Part shown: piece by piece, positions 51,309-60,900 of the stretch
How positions within the stretch are numbered: position 1 is the first letter of the stretch
Layout of the letters: each line of letters starts with the position of its first letter
Source: Tritrichomonas musculus
Taxonomy: Eukaryota; Parabasalia; Tritrichomonadida; Tritrichomonadidae
Reading direction: 5' to 3'
Length of the DNA: 64,000 nt
NCBI GenBank assembly: GCA_039105265.1
Contig: JAPFFF010000050.1
Span: forward strand, 930,001 to 994,000
Notes under the pieces: model-generated
The model's database searches: none
Seen by the model: only the letters and a program-made list of their open reading frames with translations
Told to the model about the DNA's origin: nothing
Position numbers and translations under genes: made by a program

Positions 51309-54300
51309 ATGTCATTAGACAATACGCCAACAAATAAATTAATCGAGTTATCAAATTTATTATATAATGAAAATTTAACAATTAATGATTGGAAAAATGA
51401 ATTTGATAATGAAAATGATTTACGCGAAAATTTAATTGAAATGTTAGTTTCAGATATTTTAAATAAAGGATATGATGGAGAAAATAATTATAATTCCATG
51501 TATTGGTTCGTGAGAGGTTTAAATATTCCATCACCGAAACCACTTAAACGTTACATAGATTCTGATGATTATTTATTCAAAAATTTAAATAAATACAAAA
51601 TTCAAGATTCACTTGATGATTTCAACCGTCAACGTTTACATGAAAAATTCAACCGTGATTTACATAAAAAAGATTCTTCATTTCTTGATGAATTAATGAA
51701 GCATTCAAAAGATATTCGTGAATTTTGGAGAAGTGATTTATTATATAATTCACCACCAGCTGATGCATTAAATGATGAGGAATTTTTCCCTGAAGAAAAA
51801 CCAAAAGATATTAATTTACGTAATATTAAATCATTTAAAGAATGGCAAAAATTAGATGACGAACAACAAACATTAGTGGATGATATGATGAAATCATTAT
51901 ATAAAACACCTACTAATTGGGAAATTAATTTTGAACTTTTAAACAATAAAGGCAAAAAATTAATGTTTCCACTTCTTAAAAATTTCTTTCAAGAATACAT
52001 AGACCCATTACCAATGGATAAATACAAAATAGAATTTAAAGTTAAAGGTCAATGGCATTCTAAACCATTAACACCTGAAGTTTATAATAAATTAATGGAA
52101 AATTTCACTGAAGAACATTTTATATTCGACCTTGACGAAATACCGGCAGAATTTACGGGATTCAATAGTGGCGACAATGCCGAATTACCTGATTGGTCAT
52201 TATTTTCATCATTAAGATTTTCAAAATATTTGCATAAAGATAGGGTCCGTAAAGACGTTGGTGGTTCATTCTTTAACTATATAGCTAACGATAAAGTACC
52301 TAAGCAAGTTATTGAGTATTTAAAACGTCTTCAAATATTTGATTCATTAGTGGATGAAAAAGTAACTGTTCTTGAAGAAGCAAAAGAATTCACTCGGAGT
52401 TATTATGATAATTTAACTGGTGATTTAGAATATGAAACCATTGAGATTCCAGCAAAAATTACAAAATCAACTAAACAACGTGAAGAATTAAATGATTGCT
52501 GCTTCGTTTATGCTCTCAAACAAACTGGTTTTTATTCTGATGATATTTTAAATCAAATACGATTAAGAATTAATAATAGGTATTTATCACAAGGTTCAAT
52601 TGAAAAAATATGTCAAGAGTTTAAGATTCACATTAAATTATCATATATTGATGACAGCAGCGATAGAAAAAATAAAAAGACAACGGTTCAACAATGCAAA
52701 AACAAAGTCCGTAAATCATATTTGGGAGTCAAAGATGCTGAACCTCAACGAACCCATACATTTAACGTTTATGAAGACCATTATTTCATAGAAGAGAAAA
52801 CACCATTTAGTACTTATTACATCAAAAATCTTCATAAAAATCTTGATGATGATAAATACAATAAAGAATATAAACAAGAACATTGGATAAAAGCAAGATA
52901 TTATATTTCATCATCAAATTTAGTCCGTGAATTAATGAAGCAAGGATATTTTAATCCAATCACTTATGGTCAATATCGAATATTAAAAACTGTTTTCTAT
53001 CATGAATTTGATAAAGATTTAACAAATATTAATTTAGAATATGAACCTGAATATTGCACAAAATTAATAGCTCCAAAAATTGTTAAAGAAAGCGAAAACA
53101 AAACAGACCCTACTTATTGGTATGCTGATTTTGAAGCTGACGTTTCAGGTAATATTCATAAACCATTTATGTGTGTTCTTCAATCACAAAATGGAAAAAT
53201 TAATGAATGCTTTAAAGGTGAAACATGTAATAAACAATTTCTTGATTTCTTACCTGATCATGCAGTTGTTTATTTCCACAATTTAGCATATGATTTTCGA
53301 ATGTTTGCATCATTAGTTAATATCAAAAATACTATAATTAAAGGAACAAAATTAATGAAAGCAAATGTTGAATATAACGATAAAAAGATTTTATTTAAGG
53401 ATTCATTACCTATGTTAAATTGTAAACTTTCACAATTACCTTCTATGTTTAATTTGGGCATTAATGTTCAAAAAGAAATTTTCCCATACAAATATTACAC
53501 ACTTGAAAGATTAAATACCAACAAAGGAGTAATTAATGATGCAGGCTTAAATGAAGATCAAAAATGGACAACAGATGATTATGAATTATTTAAATCAAAC
53601 ATTGATAAAATACCTAAATGTAGAATTGATGAAAACCATTTCGACATGTGGTCATATGCAGAATTTTATTGTAAACAAGATGTAAACATCCTTAGACTTG
53701 GATTTAATGAATTCAGAAATGGATTTATTAAAGATTTCAGTATTGACCCTTTTAATTTCATTTCCATTTCTTCACTCGCTAATGAAGTATTTAATCAACG
53801 TGTTTATTATCCTAATGGTAACCTTTATAAATTAGGTGGTCATGTTCGTAAGTTTTGCTCAAAAGCTGTTTATGGAGGACGTTGCATGACTGCTTACAAT
53901 AAAAAATGGCATATATTAAAGCTACTTTGTGATTTCGACGCTGTTTCATTATATCCTTCAGCAATGGCACGTTTATATACCGTTGAAGGTAAACCTGAAG
54001 TTATCAAACCTGAACAATTAAACCTTGAATTCCTTTCAAAACAAGGTGCTTATATTGTTGAAATCAAAATTACTAAAGTTAATAAACATTATCCATTCCC
54101 ACTCATTGTTCGTAAAGTAAATGGATTAAATCTTAATGATGATAACTTAAAAGAAGGTGAAACATTAAATATAATTGTTGATAATATATCATTAGAAGAC
54201 CTTATTGAATTTCAAAAAATAGAGTTTGAATTCATCCGTGGTTATTATTGGGCAGGCAAACGTGATTATACAATACAAAAAGAAATTAAGAAAATATTTA

Positions 54301-55112
54301 ATAAAAGACTTGAATATAAGAAGCAACATAACCCATTACAACAATTATATAAATTAATTATGAATTCATGCTATGGTAAAACTATTGAAAAACCAGTTGA
54401 TAAAGATATTAAATATATGAATGATGACGATTTTGAGAAATATTGGATCAAAAACTATAATAAAATTATTGAGGACACATTAATTGAGAGTAGAAAGACA
54501 CCAATTCACGCTGTAAAAGTTATTAAACAAATTGAAAACCATTTTAACTTTTCACTTCTTGGTATTCAAGTTCTTTCTATGTCAAAACGAATTATGAACG
54601 AAGTAATGTGTTTAGCTTATGATTTGGGATGCCACATTTATTACCAAGATACTGATTCAATGCACATTGAAGTTGATGATTTACCACGACTTGTTAATGG
54701 TTTTAAAGAAAAATATAATCGTGAATTAATCGGAACTAATTTAGGACAATTTCACAGTGACTTTCCAACTATTAACGGTCATGATGAAATGCCAAAATCT
54801 ATTGAGTCATATTTTCTAATGAAGAAAATGTATATAGATAAATTACAAGATTCCACCGGAGAAATTGATTATATGATTAGAGGTAAAGGTTTGACACAAA
54901 ATTCTATTAAATATGCTTACAAAGAATTTGGTAATGATCCCATGAAGTTATATGAATCCTTATTTAATGGAAACACACAAACGTTTGATTTAACGAAAGG
55001 TCAACCATGCTTTTCAATGAATAAAAACATGACAGTATCAACTTTAAAGAAATTTGAACGTAAAATAAAAACAACTTATGAAGAAGGTAAACATGAAGAT
55101 TATTTTAAATAG
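51309..55112 (+). CDS. Protein-primed family B DNA polymerase (pPolB) of the Maverick, with OTU-like N-terminal segment
   Basis: A 1267-residue protein. The exonuclease motifs are ADFEADVSG (about 605), HNLAYDFRMF and YCKQDVNIL. The polymerase palm has motif A DAVSLYPSAM (about 878), motif B KLIMNSCYGKT (about 1015) and motif C YQDTDSMHIE (about 1113). The layout fits protein-primed PolB of Polintons, linear plasmids and adenovirus-like replicons, and supports self-replication of the element. The first 600 residues are long for the family. They include LNDCCFVYALKQTG (about 395) and EDHYFIEE (about 489), which resemble the Cys and His motifs of OTU-type cysteine peptidases. This would be an embedded protease or its remnant. 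The gene overlaps the convergent integrase by 8 bp at the 3' end. No lesion is seen. Confidence 0.95.
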   Translation: MSLDNTPTNKLIELSNLLYNENLTINDWKNEFDNENDLRENLIEMLVSDILNKGYDGENNYNSMYWFVRGLNIPSPKPLKRYIDSDDYLFKNLNKYKIQDSLDDFNRQRLHEKFNRDLHKKDSSFLDELMKHSKDIREFWRSDLLYNSPPADALNDEEFFPEEKPKDINLRNIKSFKEWQKLDDEQQTLVDDMMKSLYKTPTNWEINFELLNNKGKKLMFPLLKNFFQEYIDPLPMDKYKIEFKVKGQWHSKPLTPEVYNKLMENFTEEHFIFDLDEIPAEFTGFNSGDNAELPDWSLFSSLRFSKYLHKDRVRKDVGGSFFNYIANDKVPKQVIEYLKRLQIFDSLVDEKVTVLEEAKEFTRSYYDNLTGDLEYETIEIPAKITKSTKQREELNDCCFVYALKQTGFYSDDILNQIRLRINNRYLSQGSIEKICQEFKIHIKLSYIDDSSDRKNKKTTVQQCKNKVRKSYLGVKDAEPQRTHTFNVYEDHYFIEEKTPFSTYYIKNLHKNLDDDKYNKEYKQEHWIKARYYISSSNLVRELMKQGYFNPITYGQYRILKTVFYHEFDKDLTNINLEYEPEYCTKLIAPKIVKESENKTDPTYWYADFEADVSGNIHKPFMCVLQSQNGKINECFKGETCNKQFLDFLPDHAVVYFHNLAYDFRMFASLVNIKNTIIKGTKLMKANVEYNDKKILFKDSLPMLNCKLSQLPSMFNLGINVQKEIFPYKYYTLERLNTNKGVINDAGLNEDQKWTTDDYELFKSNIDKIPKCRIDENHFDMWSYAEFYCKQDVNILRLGFNEFRNGFIKDFSIDPFNFISISSLANEVFNQRVYYPNGNLYKLGGHVRKFCSKAVYGGRCMTAYNKKWHILKLLCDFDAVSLYPSAMARLYTVEGKPEVIKPEQLNLEFLSKQGAYIVEIKITKVNKHYPFPLIVRKVNGLNLNDDNLKEGETLNIIVDNISLEDLIEFQKIEFEFIRGYYWAGKRDYTIQKEIKKIFNKRLEYKKQHNPLQQLYKLIMNSCYGKTIEKPVDKDIKYMNDDDFEKYWIKNYNKIIEDTLIESRKTPIHAVKVIKQIENHFNFSLLGIQVLSMSKRIMNEVMCLAYDLGCHIYYQDTDSMHIEVDDLPRLVNGFKEKYNRELIGTNLGQFHSDFPTINGHDEMPKSIESYFLMKKMYIDKLQDSTGEIDYMIRGKGLTQNSIKYAYKEFGNDPMKLYESLFNGNTQTFDLTKGQPCFSMNKNMTVSTLKKFERKIKTTYEEGKHEDYFK

Positions 55113-56712
55113 GATCTAATAAATATCTTGGTAATAATTGAATTCTATTTTTACCATTAAGTTTTCCTTCTACTTTAAATAATCCATTTTCTTTACCAAT
55201 AACTTTAAACTCTCCTGGTTGAATTATTGATCTTCTTTTCATCATTGGATCTTTTTCATTATAAACTTTAACATTTACTCCATCATTAATATTAAAACTT
55301 GCATTATTTTTAATTTCCCAATTAGCTTGTAATATTCTCCTCACAATATAATTTTCAAGTTCTGGATCATCATTTACCATCTTTGGTGTTACACTAAAAC
55401 CTGCCCATTTACTCAATCCTCTATGTGGTGCATTATTGTATTGATTAACTATTTCATTCATTACTTCAGGAGTTATTACACCAATTTTCATATTATACGC
55501 CATATCTCTAATGGTTCTAATTACTCTATCAATAATTCCTAAACTTGAATGCAAAGGATCATTTTTTACATCTTCCTGTTCTTTCTTCATGAAATCGGGA
55601 TAGTTACCCATTACTTGTCTAGTCACTGGTTTAAAATCAATTCCTCGTGAATTATAAAATGTTTCCCAAGCCAACTTTGAATTAAAACTTCCTTCACCAT
55701 CACCTGTTAAATGTTTTACATTAGCACCTTTCTCAATCATTCTATTTAATGCTCTCAAATATGAAACAGTTGATTTAATAGTTCCTTTTGAAAATTCATT
55801 TTCTCCCACTACATCATTTAATAATTCAACAAATAAGTATTTAGTATTCACATTTATTGCTACCAAATAACCCAATTTTCCACAAAACATTAAATCAATC
55901 ATCCATGTGTTCTTTTCTGCAACTTTATGCAATTGATAATGTTTTATATTTTGTTTTAAAGGAAATGATGAAGGAATTTTTCCCTTTTCTTCTTTCAGTT
56001 CTGGGTTAATTAGTTTTAAAGCATTGATTTTATCTTTACTTTTATATCCAAATAATCCCGTAAATGGTATTTTATCATATTTTATAGTCGTCCCTGGTTG
56101 TTGAAAATATTTTCGTTTATAATCTTCATACCAATTATTAATTGATCTTCTTCCTCTATTCCATCCACTTGTGACTTTAACAAAATTGTCATATGTTAAT
56201 AAATCATCATTCATGTGTTCAACAACAAATTTATCTAATTTATCGCCAAACGTTTCTTTTCTGACTTTCGGCTCTTCATTCTTATGTACTTCTTCCCATT
56301 CTCTTTCATACTCATCATATATGTGTCTAATATCTTCATCTAGTAATGGTTTAAATGAGTTTAATCTTTTCACTTGATTAAATGATAATTTATTTTTGTT
56401 CTTATGAACTTTGCTCAATAAATCCTCTCTTGCTATTCTCACTGCTATTTCATAATCTGCCATTCGTTCATGTTCCTTTTCTACTTCACGTCTACGTTCT
56501 TCATCCTTTACTATATCACGAATGGTTAAGTAATGAATTATATAGAAATTATTTATATGTTGAGCTGGAATTTTCACTTTCAAATATTTTTCACAATAAT
56601 GATTTATATAATATTTCACTTGTTCCTCAAATCTATCCGGTTCATACTTTTCTATCTTACTTGTCACATATGAAATTATCCCATCTGTGTTATTAAATAA
56701 TGTTTCAGTCAT
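55105..56712 (-). CDS. Maverick integrase (rve superfamily) with chromo-like C-terminus
   Basis: A 535-residue protein. Residues 1-260 are helical and charged and probably DNA-binding. The rve core shows D273 in TWMIDLMF and D338 in HLTGDGEGSF. D395 in LGIIDRVIRTIRDM stands at the position of the usual catalytic Glu, so the visible triad is DDD rather than DDE. The C-terminus from about 480 (VKVYNEKDPMMKRRSIIQPGEFKV, ending RIQLLPRYLLDPI) looks like a small SH3/chromo-like fold. Integrases of this group cut and join the element's ends to host DNA. It is convergent with pPolB (8-bp overlap) and shares a 105-bp divergent promoter with the ORF at 56818. No break is present. Confidence 0.92.
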   Translation of the reverse strand: MTETLFNNTDGIISYVTSKIEKYEPDRFEEQVKYYINHYCEKYLKVKIPAQHINNFYIIHYLTIRDIVKDEERRREVEKEHERMADYEIAVRIAREDLLSKVHKNKNKLSFNQVKRLNSFKPLLDEDIRHIYDEYEREWEEVHKNEEPKVRKETFGDKLDKFVVEHMNDDLLTYDNFVKVTSGWNRGRRSINNWYEDYKRKYFQQPGTTIKYDKIPFTGLFGYKSKDKINALKLINPELKEEKGKIPSSFPLKQNIKHYQLHKVAEKNTWMIDLMFCGKLGYLVAINVNTKYLFVELLNDVVGENEFSKGTIKSTVSYLRALNRMIEKGANVKHLTGDGEGSFNSKLAWETFYNSRGIDFKPVTRQVMGNYPDFMKKEQEDVKNDPLHSSLGIIDRVIRTIRDMAYNMKIGVITPEVMNEIVNQYNNAPHRGLSKWAGFSVTPKMVNDDPELENYIVRRILQANWEIKNNASFNINDGVNVKVYNEKDPMMKRRSIIQPGEFKVIGKENGLFKVEGKLNGKNRIQLLPRYLLDPI

Positions 56713-56817
56713 GTTTTAAAATAAATTAAATTAAAGATATTTGATGATTTCATGAATGCAAAAATAATTATTTAGTTTATTTTTCATAAATTAAATTTTT
56801 TATCTCATAATAAAAAT

Positions 56818-57048
56818 ATGTCTCAAACCTTACCACCCCTTAAACAACGACATGAACGTAAAACATTTGCTACTCCAACGTTGAAACTCATAAATTCACG
56901 TCTTCAATATTATAGAAAAGTATTAAGTCAACCTGAACCAACAACGGAGAAAGGAAAACTTAGTCGTCGAAGAATTCAAAATAAATATGATCAGTGTATG
57001 AAAGTAAGACAATTATTAAATAGAGCCGTTAAGAACCTTTATCTTTAA
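56818..57048 (+). CDS. Small basic Maverick protein (76 aa), unknown
   Basis: A very basic 76-residue protein with SRRRIQNKYDQCMKVRQLLNRAVKN. It has a TTATCTCATAATAAAAAT block directly before its ATG, similar to those before 50746 and 51309, so it is likely expressed. The short length and charge suit a DNA- or RNA-binding or packaging-related protein, but no family is recognised. Its 3' end overlaps the convergent ORF at 57029-57280 by 20 bp. Confidence 0.55.
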   Translation: MSQTLPPLKQRHERKTFATPTLKLINSRLQYYRKVLSQPEPTTEKGKLSRRRIQNKYDQCMKVRQLLNRAVKNLYL

Positions 57049-57280
57049 CAAGGCTTTGCCCAGGACTACGTCCATAGAACCCATCACTACCGAAATACTC
57101 CAACGCTGGATTATTTGAATTATCAAATTTAGGTAATATTTTTGCAACATTACCAACAACAGGTAACTTTTCCATTACTGATTTTGTTTTATTCCATCCA
57201 AATTTAAATCCATCAGCAAAATCTTTAGCTGCTTCTTTAACTTTCCCCGCTAACTTTTTAAACCAACTACCAAATGCCAT
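57029..57280 (-). CDS. Small amphipathic structural-type protein (83 aa), possible minor capsid/membrane-active protein
   Basis: An 83-residue protein with a strongly amphipathic N-terminal helix, FGSWFKKLAGKVKEAAKDF, then KFGWNKTKSVMEKLPVVGNV. This kind of N-terminus is found in membrane-active cement proteins such as the adenovirus pVI-type minor capsid proteins, which Polintons are known to have counterparts of. The match is one of character only, not sequence proof. The tail is Gly/Ser-rich (FGSDGFYGRSPGQSL) and could be a protease-processed end. It is divergent from the ORF at 57333, with only 52 bp between them. Confidence 0.5.
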   Translation of the reverse strand: MAFGSWFKKLAGKVKEAAKDFADGFKFGWNKTKSVMEKLPVVGNVAKILPKFDNSNNPALEYFGSDGFYGRSPGQSLVKDKGS

Positions 57281-57332
57281 TTTTTAAATTAAGATTAAAA
57301 TTATGATTTAATATTTTTATTTAAAACTAAAT

Positions 57333-57974
57333 ATGACATTAAAGCAAGCAAGAATATTAAGTAGTGAAACCGACAACACTATTAAGCAGGAGCAACAAAC
57401 CAATGTTAACATTAACATTAAACCATCAACTAAGTCACGACCTCAAACAGTTCCGTTATATCCTAATGTTCCACCATTAAATCCAAACGTAAATTTTACT
57501 CAAGCGAACCAACCTATGGATACGTCAACGGTTGGTCAAACTTTATATATTCCGACGACGGAGGATTTGAACTATCAATCTCAACCTCAAACAAACAGCA
57601 ATTTCCCATTAACTCGAGACAGAGGTATTGCAGATTTAGGAAATGAAATTGAGGATTTAGAAAAGAAAAACCAATTTCTACAAATGTTAGTTGAAATGTA
57701 TGAATCAAACCCGTTAAAAATAAATGCTTACGTTGTTTGTGAAAGTAAGTTATTAATGAACATGATAAAGTTATTAACTGATTGTGAGAAAGTTGATTTA
57801 GTACTTAATGAAGATATTGGATGTTCTGGATGTACGGCTAAAACAAACAAAATCATTTATGTTTCAAAAATATTGATTACTAAAGATGGCAAAACAAGTG
57901 AGTTAAAATATGATTACAATAACATTTACAGTGAATTTGTTAAATATGGAATTAGTTTGAAAATGACCTATTAA
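57333..57974 (+). CDS. Maverick protein with Pro-rich N-terminus and coiled-coil (213 aa), unknown
   Basis: Residues 1-100 are Pro/Asn/Gln-rich and disordered (VPLYPNVPPLNPNVNF). Residues about 105-127 form a short coiled-coil (EIEDLEKKNQFLQMLVEMYE). The C-terminal 90 residues form a compact domain with DCEKVDLVLNEDIGCSGCTAKTNK that I do not recognise. The gene overlaps the end of the fibre-like gene by 4 bp in convergent orientation. The start has ...AAAACTAAATATG context rather than the TATAAAAAT form seen before 50746 and 51309. Function could be structural; there is no further evidence. Confidence 0.6.
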   Translation: MTLKQARILSSETDNTIKQEQQTNVNINIKPSTKSRPQTVPLYPNVPPLNPNVNFTQANQPMDTSTVGQTLYIPTTEDLNYQSQPQTNSNFPLTRDRGIADLGNEIEDLEKKNQFLQMLVEMYESNPLKINAYVVCESKLLMNMIKLLTDCEKVDLVLNEDIGCSGCTAKTNKIIYVSKILITKDGKTSELKYDYNNIYSEFVKYGISLKMTY

Positions 57975-60900
57975 GACTTAAATACTGAAATCATATTTTT
58001 GTTAATGATACTTGTAATCACCCCCACCGTTGTTCTGTTTATTTTTGATGTAATAGCTGTTTGACCAGTTAATGTTTTCAATTCTCCTTCATCAATGAAT
58101 ACTTCATCACCGATTCCATAACATGACGTATCTGTAACTTTAACTAAATAATCACCATGTGTTGCAAATGTCACACATTTATTAACTTCATCAATCTTAA
58201 CACAAATTCCAACATACTCATTCCATTTACCATTAGTCTTTACTGAACAAATACAATCTGTAGTGTCATTTTCAGTGCTTTGAACCCATAAACTATCGAC
58301 ATATTTGTAAACCTTACCTGTCATATATACTGGTGCACCAACTATGAAATCATTTATTGAATTCATTGATTCTTCAATTGGACAGTAATGAGTAATAGTT
58401 GTGTTTGGTTGCTCCTTTAAATTCGTTATCTTTGTATCTAAAGTTTGAAATAGTTTTAAAGATATATTAGTAGATGTACAATTATTTAAAGTTTGCATTA
58501 CTATTTTATCCATTGCATCAATATTTCCTTCATCATCAATTATTATATCTTTAATTAAATTGTCATTATGAATATATTCATTTAATGTTGTCGTTAATGT
58601 TTCATTATTGACAAAATTATTAAACTCATTATTAACATATTTAGCTGAAAGTAATTTATTATCAGGGAATTCAGAAGGTTTTGAGTTATAACCTAATTTA
58701 TTTATTACAATCTCACCTTCATAAATATACATGTCATTTATATCGGATATTGAGCCGGAAGTTGTAACATATAATGAATAATTAATTTCAGAACATGTAT
58801 ATTTCTTTTTAACGCCGTTGCTATGTGTTAATTCATATTTATATGTTCCAGTTATTACATTACTATTTTTCGTTAATGTTGCATCAATATAAAACTCATT
58901 TCTATTAAATATTTTATACCATTCACTAATACATAATATTTTTGTTGAATATTTAGTAAATGTAAATGGAACGTCAACGAATTCATAATTTAAAATATCA
59001 TTCTCTCTTGTTAATATCTCATCAGTGTTTCCATAACTTAAATCATCTTTCCTTCTATAATCATTTAATGTTGTCGTTAATGTTTCATTATTGACTAAAT
59101 CATCTGGTATCGTTGGCATATCAGTTTTTAAAGCATAGGAATTTAAATTACTTCCATAAATAACATTTTCAATAAAATATGTTCTTTCAGGATCAACATT
59201 AAAAACTTCACGTCCTCCTTCAGCAACTGTTGGAGTCCATTGAAATATTCCCTCTTCATAATTATAATAACCATATTGTGTTTGACGTCCACCAATAGAA
59301 CCAGTAACTCCTAAAAATGTGATTTTCTTATTTGGACCAGTTCGTTTAACAATTTTATTATTCTCAACGATGAATACACCAGTGTATGAATCATCCACAC
59401 CTTCAGCATTTACCCATTTAAATGTTATCGTTGCTGTAAAGTTTGGTGAAGGTTTCGTTAACTTGAATTTGAAATAAATTTTAACGTTAATATTATCAGG
59501 GATCTCTTTTGTTAATTCATAATTCATCAATTGAGTTTTTAATGCGTAATTATCCATTGATGTGTTTAATGATGTTAACATATGCTCTTTATGGTTTTCA
59601 ATTAACTTTTTAGTTGCTGATGCTGTTAATAATTGATTATTCGTTAATGTTTCACCTAATTGCAACTCATTATCGTTTTTAGCTGCTGGGGTGTATTTGA
59701 GTTTAACAAATGATGGTTGAACTGTTCCATAAATTAATATATATGGGAATTCATAAACTAATTCGCAATTAATAGCTGAAATATCTGTAACATCTGAGTT
59801 CAAACATTCAATACTTCCATTTTCCTTATACTCATATTCGTAAATTCGGTACATCTCGCCAATATCATCAACCATAAATGAAACATCAATTTTATAATTA
59901 GTTTCAATATGTTCACAGTAATATTTAAAACATAATCTTTCATCAGGAATTATAATTTCTGTTTCAACATATGGTTTTTCTTCAACTACTTCATGAGGTG
60001 CTAATACTAATCCATCGTCAATTATTTCATCAACATATGCAACTTCTTTAACAGTTGATCCAGCATTTTTACTAAACGCTAATTTTAATGCACCAAATAT
60101 ACCTTCAGCACCAACTTTCATTAATCCGCCAAAGTTAAAACAAAAGTTACTAATTTGTACGACATCCATAACTATATCAAACCAATTTGTTTTATTTTTC
60201 ATATCATTAATTTCTTTCTCTAACTTTGCACAATAATTTTGAAGTGCTGATATTTGATTAACCGCAATATCAACTGTATTTCCTAATGAATTTAAAACGA
60301 AAACGTGGGATTCAATGTTTTCACCTATGACTACACCTGAAGCTTGAATGTTAAAGTTTGTATAAAGTGTTGTGCATGCTTCAGGTCGTGGTGAGACAGT
60401 ATAATAACCAGTATTAGCTAAGAATTCAAATGTATTCATTCCTTTTTCATAACTTACATCAGCAATTGTATAAATTAATTCATCATCTTTTGGCATATAT
60501 AATATTAAACCATATGGTGGATTACCGACTTGCAAAGGTGAAGTATAATGGTATTCAAGTAATTCAAAATAATTGTCAGATTGAAGTTTATAATTATTTA
60601 ATCCTGAAGATTTATATTCGAAGTCAACAATGAAGTCGTAAGTTTTATTATTAATGTTCAAAGTTGCTGAATATGTACAATTAGCAAAATCTTTGACGGG
60701 GTAAATGTAAACCCTCCATGCATCATTATCTTCTTTATATGTTTGAATTTTACAGTTATCATTAGGTGCTAACATTCCTTTATTAACTAATAACTCAAAT
60801 GGGTTTCCTTGATTATCATAATCAGCGAAAGTGTGTAATACTTTTTTATTAGCTTCATTTTTAGCTATACATATAAAGGCTACTTCATGAGAACCAGGAT

